This document shows, piece by piece, positions 61,101 to 64,000 of a stretch of DNA of 64,000 bases. The stretch is from LMUY01 sp965198895. GTDB taxonomy: Bacteria; Pseudomonadota; Alphaproteobacteria; Acetobacterales; Acetobacteraceae. The stretch is taken from contig OZ240676.1 of assembly GCA_965198895.1 (NCBI GenBank), forward strand, positions 3,348,001-3,412,000, written 5' to 3'. Within the stretch, counting starts at the first letter, position 1, and the number at the start of each line of letters is the position of its first letter. The notes under the pieces were generated by a model. That model had not been told where the DNA came from, ran no database searches, and worked only from the letters and a program-made list of their open reading frames with translations. Both the position numbers and the translations under genes were made by a program.

Positions 61101-61521
61101 CTTCACGCAGTCGCCGATCATCATGGTGTCAGCCAACGCGAACGAGCTCAACCAGGCGCTCAGCGGCAACGAAAGCCACGACGACGTGCTGGCAAAACCG
61201 GTCAGCCTCGCTGTGCTGCTGGAGAAGATCGGCCGGCTACTGAGCCTGCAATGGATACCGTCCGGCGTGGAAGCGGACGTCGCCGGCCCAGTGCGCGCCT
61301 TGCCGGCCCCGCTCACCTCGCCGCTCAGCCCGCAGCAGATCGACGGGCTGCGCCAGTTGGGGCTGATCGGCTACGTACGCGGCCTTCGCGATCAATTGAC
61401 CATGCTGGAACAGGAAATGCCGGAGGCGTCCGAATACATTTGTTCGCTGCGCACCTTGGTGGCCGAGTTCCGGCTGGACGCGTTCATGGCGGCGCTCGAC
61501 GCAGGCGGGCCGGGCGCGTGA
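58150..61521 (+). CDS. NCS1 permease-like/Cys-rich/hybrid histidine kinase fusion
   Basis: An 1123-residue membrane sensor. Residues 1-480 resemble an NCS1 (purine-cytosine) permease: RDYNQWVANQTMEDYALRF, ALGAISFLALEAIGG and RGAGFGYIGS, with about twelve helices. Residues 497-536 hold about nine Cys (CVVCENS, CSLCCSLDARC). Two more helices follow at about 560-630, then HisKA (SHELRTPLN, His679), ATPase boxes LLSNAIKFT, DTGIGI, GVGLGL, and a receiver with Asp965 (LLDVAMPGMNGWE) and KPVS. A LuxR-type regulator overlaps its stop (GTGA). Divergent from the amide operon, it likely senses an amide or urea compound by its permease part. Confidence 0.9.
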   Translation: MAIRQRIIPIRRDYNQWVANQTMEDYALRFTAKSARRWSAWRVANTALGAISFLALEAIGGTITVDYGVSNAVAAIVFAAVLIFATGLPITYFAARYGVDIDLLTRGAGFGYIGSTITSLIYASFTFIFFAIEAAILASMLQACFGLPLWAGYVLCAVVVIPLVMHGITFISRLQMWTQPVWLACNLLPFAFIFAHGFGPLQEWASYRGVSGRGFDPLLFGAAASVVFSLVAQIGEQVDFLRFMPLRTAHRSSRAWWIALLAAGPGWIVFGTPKLLAGSFLAYLVLRSGLLANDAVQPTQMYRVAFGYVLASPMAALVLAGAFVALSQIKINVTNAYAGSIAWSNFFARLTHSHPGRVVWVVFNIAIALLLMELGVYEAIEHTLAVFSDVAASWVGALVADLVINKTLGLSPPGIEFKRAHLYDINPVGVGAMLLAVLLSLLAHFGLFGDLAAAFSPFVALAVAFMAAPLIAWATRSRYYLARKPRAGWAGLGPLRCVVCENSFDPEDSAYCPVYQGAICSLCCSLDARCQDGCKPQARYSNQLMAPLRALLPPFVMTALSSRIGRYCAVLASLAAAAGATLLAIYLQVHGDLVAQTIVAPAFIKAFFLLLAVAAVIAWLLVLGHEGREAALEETKRQTGLLMSEIKAHGRTDAALQKAREVAEAANLAKSRYVTGISHELRTPLNAILGYAQLLERDTTIPERRRDGIRIIRRSGEHLAALIEGLLDISKIEAGRIELYRDRVRLPEFLDQVVDMFQLQAGAKAIDFAFTHEGRLPAIVRTDERRLRQILINLLSNAIKFTQRGQVSLRVRWRDDIAEFEIADTGIGIAKQDLERVFEPFQRIENARAPYEGGVGLGLTITRLLTQIMGGDIVVDSELGRGTRFQVRLMLSEARSDSHAPVSEQWAQGYTGEPRRVMVTDDDPVHRGLMEDLLLPLGFSVLSTADGPECLRVAARMQPDLFLLDVAMPGMNGWELARHLREQGFTQSPIIMVSANANELNQALSGNESHDDVLAKPVSLAVLLEKIGRLLSLQWIPSGVEADVAGPVRALPAPLTSPLSPQQIDGLRQLGLIGYVRGLRDQLTMLEQEMPEASEYICSLRTLVAEFRLDAFMAALDAGGPGA

Positions 61522-62438
61522 CCGCGAAGACTATCGTCCTCGTTGTCGATGATTCGCCGGCAACGCTCGGCATGCTGAACGACACGCTCGAGGCGGCAGG
61601 CTTCACCGTCTTGGTCGCCCAGAGCGCCGCCGTCGCAATGCAGCTGCTGGACCGGATCACGCCCGACATCGTGTTGATGGACGCCGTGATGCCCGGCATG
61701 GACGGGTTCGAGGCCTGCCGCCGCATGAAGCAACTGAAGGCGCTCGCCTCGGTTCCGGTCATTTTCATGACCGGCTTGGCGGAAAGCCAGGACGTCGTGC
61801 GCGGCCTGGAGGCGGGCGGCGTCGACTACGTCATCAAGCCGGTAGCGCCCGACGAGGTAGTGGCGCGCATCGGCGTCCACTTGGCAAACGCGCGGCTGAC
61901 GCGTAGCGCGCATGCGGCACTGGACGTCGCTGGGCGTTTTCTGTTGGCCTGTGACCGGACCGGCCAGGTGCTATGGGCGACACCGCAGGCAGCTGACATG
62001 CTTGCCACGCCGGGTCACGCGGGAAAGCCTGTGATGCCGCCCGATGTGTGCGATTGGATCGTTCGGTGTGCCGCGGCGATGGCAAAGCCTGCACTGCCGG
62101 CGCCGCCGTCCATCACGACGCGGGTCGGTGTGCCCGAGGTGCTGATCGAGCTATCCTGCGTCGGACGTATCGGACCGGACGAATTGTTGTTGCGCCTCGT
62201 CGCGGTCGATACGTCCAGCGAGGAACAATTGCTGAAGCAGCGGCTGGGTCTGACGGCGCGGGAAGCCGAGGTCCTGTTATGGCTCGCCCGTGGCAAGTCG
62301 AACCGGGACATTGCGGAAATCCTGGGGCTCAGCCCTCGGACTGTGAACAAGCATTTGGAGCTGATTTTCGCCAAGCTCGGCGTGGAAAACCGCGCCGCCG
62401 CAACCGGCATCGCCGTGCGTACGGCGGGTCGACTTTGA
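61518..62438 (+). CDS. LuxR-type response regulator (receiver + HTH)
   Basis: A 306-residue regulator. The N-terminal receiver has VLVVDDSPATLG, phospho-acceptor Asp55 in IVLMDAVMPGMDGFEA, and the conserved Lys in YVIKPVAPDE. A middle segment of about 100 residues (120-235) has a PAS-like feel (ACDRTGQVLWATPQAADML) without clear family. The C-terminal LuxR HTH is LTAREAEVLLWLARGKSNRDIAEILGLSPRTVNKHLE. GTG 61518 overlaps the sensor stop, so it is almost surely the sensor's partner and a candidate regulator of urtABCDE-fmdAB-amiE. Confidence 0.92.
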   Translation: MTAKTIVLVVDDSPATLGMLNDTLEAAGFTVLVAQSAAVAMQLLDRITPDIVLMDAVMPGMDGFEACRRMKQLKALASVPVIFMTGLAESQDVVRGLEAGGVDYVIKPVAPDEVVARIGVHLANARLTRSAHAALDVAGRFLLACDRTGQVLWATPQAADMLATPGHAGKPVMPPDVCDWIVRCAAAMAKPALPAPPSITTRVGVPEVLIELSCVGRIGPDELLLRLVAVDTSSEEQLLKQRLGLTAREAEVLLWLARGKSNRDIAEILGLSPRTVNKHLELIFAKLGVENRAAATGIAVRTAGRL

Positions 62439-62448
62439 CATCGTAGCA

Positions 62449-63996
62449 CTACCGCTGCGAGAGACGGAAATACACGTTGGCCAGCCGTGCCGGCAACTCG
62501 TCCAAGCGGCCCACCGCCATCGTATTGTGCCGGCCGAAAATAGCGGCGCCCGAGCCGACCGCCGCCGGGTCCATGATGATACCGAAGACGTCGATCCCGC
62601 GCAGCCGCAACCCGATTGCGGCCCGGCGTGCATCCTCCACCAACTCGCCCGGTTGCGGCACGTCGATGTCGGAGGGCTCGCCGTCGGTTAGCACCAGCAT
62701 CAGTTTGCGGGTCGCGCGGACCGGCGTGAGCGTGGCGCCGGCATGGCGCAGCGCCGCGCCGAGCCGGGTCGAAAGGCCGGAAGACAGGCCGGCGAGCCGC
62801 GCGCTCACGGCGGGACCGAGCGGCTCGGTAAAGTCCTTCACCCGGGTCAGCCGGACGTCGTCGCGCCCGGCCGAGGCAAAGGCCTGCACGGCGAAGACAT
62901 CGCCCTGCGCATCGAGTGCCGGGGCAAGCGCCGCGACCGCCCGGCGCTGCGCCTCTAATACCGTCACTCCCTGCGTGCTGAGCGCCGCGGTCGATTGCGA
63001 CACGTCGAGAATGATGAGTGTGGCGAGGTCTCGCCCGCGCGGGCGCCGGTCGCGATACCAGCGCCCATCCGCCGGCAAACCGCCGCGATGCGCGATCGTC
63101 GCGGCGATCGCGGCGTCGAGGTCGAGCTCCGCACCGTCTTCCTGGCGTCCTTGCCGCACGCGATCGCCGACCGCGTTTCCGCGTACCAGCCGCAACACTT
63201 GACTGTGGAGCGCCGCCTCCCCAAGCCACGGCGCCGGGGGCGCCCGCGTGGCCGGCTGGGTGTCGCGCACGGTAGTCCAATCCGGCCTTTCCACCCCGGC
63301 GGCACTGTCCCATTCAGGGTAGGTCGCCAGCACCGCCCCGACCACGTCCGACCCGGCGTCGCGAGCGCGTGGGGCGGGACCGGCCTCGCCCGGCGTGTCG
63401 TTGGAGGTTCCGTCGTCGACGCCGCGCGCTGTCTCCACCGTGAGGCTGAGCGCGTAGTCCTGCGTCTCGGGTAGCTCCCAAAGATGCATGTTGTCGTCAC
63501 GATAGGCGGGTTCGACCACGAAGGTCTTCGCGTTGAACTGCAGCCGCATCTGGCCGAGATCATTGGCTAGCAAACCCCCGACCCGGCGACTGAATAGGGA
63601 ATCGCGCCACTGCTCCGGGTCCGCCCAAAACAGCGCGCAACCCTTCGCCACGAAGCCGTCACCATCAGGGAGGTCGGGATCGAGCAGGGCTCGGGACAGG
63701 CGTGCCATCAGGGTGACGACGGTTTGCACGCCACCTGGCTGCGCCTCGTGGAACCCGGCCCATAACCGGCGCAGGCCAGGGAAGCGCTGGATCGCCATTG
63801 TCTCGACCCGGGCATCCTCGATGAGGCCGATCATCGCGATCTGCAGTGGCTTCAGTTGCAGCAAGGGATAGCGCACGGGCGGCAACGCCAAGTGCGCCTG
63901 CGCGTGGGCGGTGGCCGCGCGGTATAGGTCGCGTATGCGTGCACTGGGCACGCCGGGAAATATCGGCGGCAGCAGGATCGTGCCGGACGCGATCAT
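62449..63996 (-). CDS. NorD/CbbO-type VWA-domain protein (5' end cut by window)
   Basis: The last 515 residues of a protein with a C-terminal von Willebrand A domain. ATLIILDVSQSTAALS is the MIDAS (DxSxS), then DVFAVQAFASAGRDDVRLTRVKDF, LSTRLGAALRHAGATL and LMLVLTDGEPSDIDV with the second metal Asp. The N-terminal part (LQIAMIGLIEDARVETMAIQRFPGL) matches NorD/CbbO, which work with a MoxR-type AAA ATPase (NorQ/CbbQ) to activate metalloenzymes such as nitric oxide reductase or RuBisCO. An ATG at 63996 is available, but family members are longer, so the true start is probably beyond the window. The partner would lie outside the window. Confidence 0.82.
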   Translation of the reverse strand: MIASGTILLPPIFPGVPSARIRDLYRAATAHAQAHLALPPVRYPLLQLKPLQIAMIGLIEDARVETMAIQRFPGLRRLWAGFHEAQPGGVQTVVTLMARLSRALLDPDLPDGDGFVAKGCALFWADPEQWRDSLFSRRVGGLLANDLGQMRLQFNAKTFVVEPAYRDDNMHLWELPETQDYALSLTVETARGVDDGTSNDTPGEAGPAPRARDAGSDVVGAVLATYPEWDSAAGVERPDWTTVRDTQPATRAPPAPWLGEAALHSQVLRLVRGNAVGDRVRQGRQEDGAELDLDAAIAATIAHRGGLPADGRWYRDRRPRGRDLATLIILDVSQSTAALSTQGVTVLEAQRRAVAALAPALDAQGDVFAVQAFASAGRDDVRLTRVKDFTEPLGPAVSARLAGLSSGLSTRLGAALRHAGATLTPVRATRKLMLVLTDGEPSDIDVPQPGELVEDARRAAIGLRLRGIDVFGIIMDPAAVGSGAAIFGRHNTMAVGRLDELPARLANVYFRLSQR

Positions 63997-64000
63997 CGTG

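Overview
This is a 64 kb window of GC-rich chromosome from an alphaproteobacterium. The combination of a complete pqqABCDE cluster (with the PqqB variant that lacks the usual Cys-rich motif), a PQQ-type sorbosone dehydrogenase, a Hint-domain secreted esterase, TrcR/DUF1013, DUF1192, a ROSE-type RNA thermometer and the YdcH-purE-purK order points to the Rhodospirillales, most likely an Acetobacteraceae-like heterotroph. This placement is inferred from gene content, not from a marker-gene tree.

Layout. 1-5 kb: acyl-CoA dehydrogenase/SDR pair, DedA protein, ATP-grasp enzyme and an Old Yellow Enzyme. 5-12 kb: uppP, an SGNH hydrolase, and a five-gene amino-acid/amide-type ABC importer on the minus strand (binding protein-livH-livM-livG-livF, nearly all joined by stop/start overlaps). 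12-17 kb: a GDSL esterase fused to a Hint domain, a short LOV photosensor, a cold-shock protein, TspO and several small hypotheticals. 17-21.5 kb: a scar region with two-component remnants, a D-2-hydroxyacid dehydrogenase and a decayed prophage that ends in a frameshifted tyrosine integrase four bases from tRNA-Lys(CTT). 22-29 kb: polysaccharide-type protein, NdvA-like exporter, pdxY, Spy-like protein, rpmE, hsp20 under a ROSE thermometer, trcR and small conserved proteins. 29-43 kb: purE-purK, nth, an AlgJ/AlgI/methyltransferase O-acylation set, uvrB, membrane proteins, a persulfide dioxygenase-rhodanese fusion and a flavin monooxygenase. 43-50 kb: DUF779/aldehyde dehydrogenase, pqqABCDE and sorbosone dehydrogenase. 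50-62.5 kb: an amide/urea island. 62.4 kb to the edge: a NorD/CbbO-type VWA protein cut by the window.

How the genes work together. The amide island reads as one system. A minus-strand operon urtABCDE-fmdA-fmdB-amiE would import urea or short amides and hydrolyse formamide and aliphatic amides to ammonia plus acid. Divergently transcribed is a 1123-residue protein that joins an NCS1 permease-like domain, a Cys-rich module, a histidine kinase and a receiver, followed by a GTGA-coupled LuxR-type response regulator. This looks like a transporter-shaped sensor controlling amide uptake. A 13-base sequence upstream of urtA recurs upstream of the binding-protein gene of the other importer 46 kb away, which suggests shared control. 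The PQQ cluster, PQQ-type dehydrogenase and aldehyde dehydrogenase fit periplasmic oxidation of sugars or alcohols.

The strongest candidates for under-described biology are the permease-kinase fusion with its candidate operators, a perfect 12-bp dyad that covers the ribosome site and start of a 2OG-oxygenase-like gene at 28.7 kb, and the esterase-Hint fusion.
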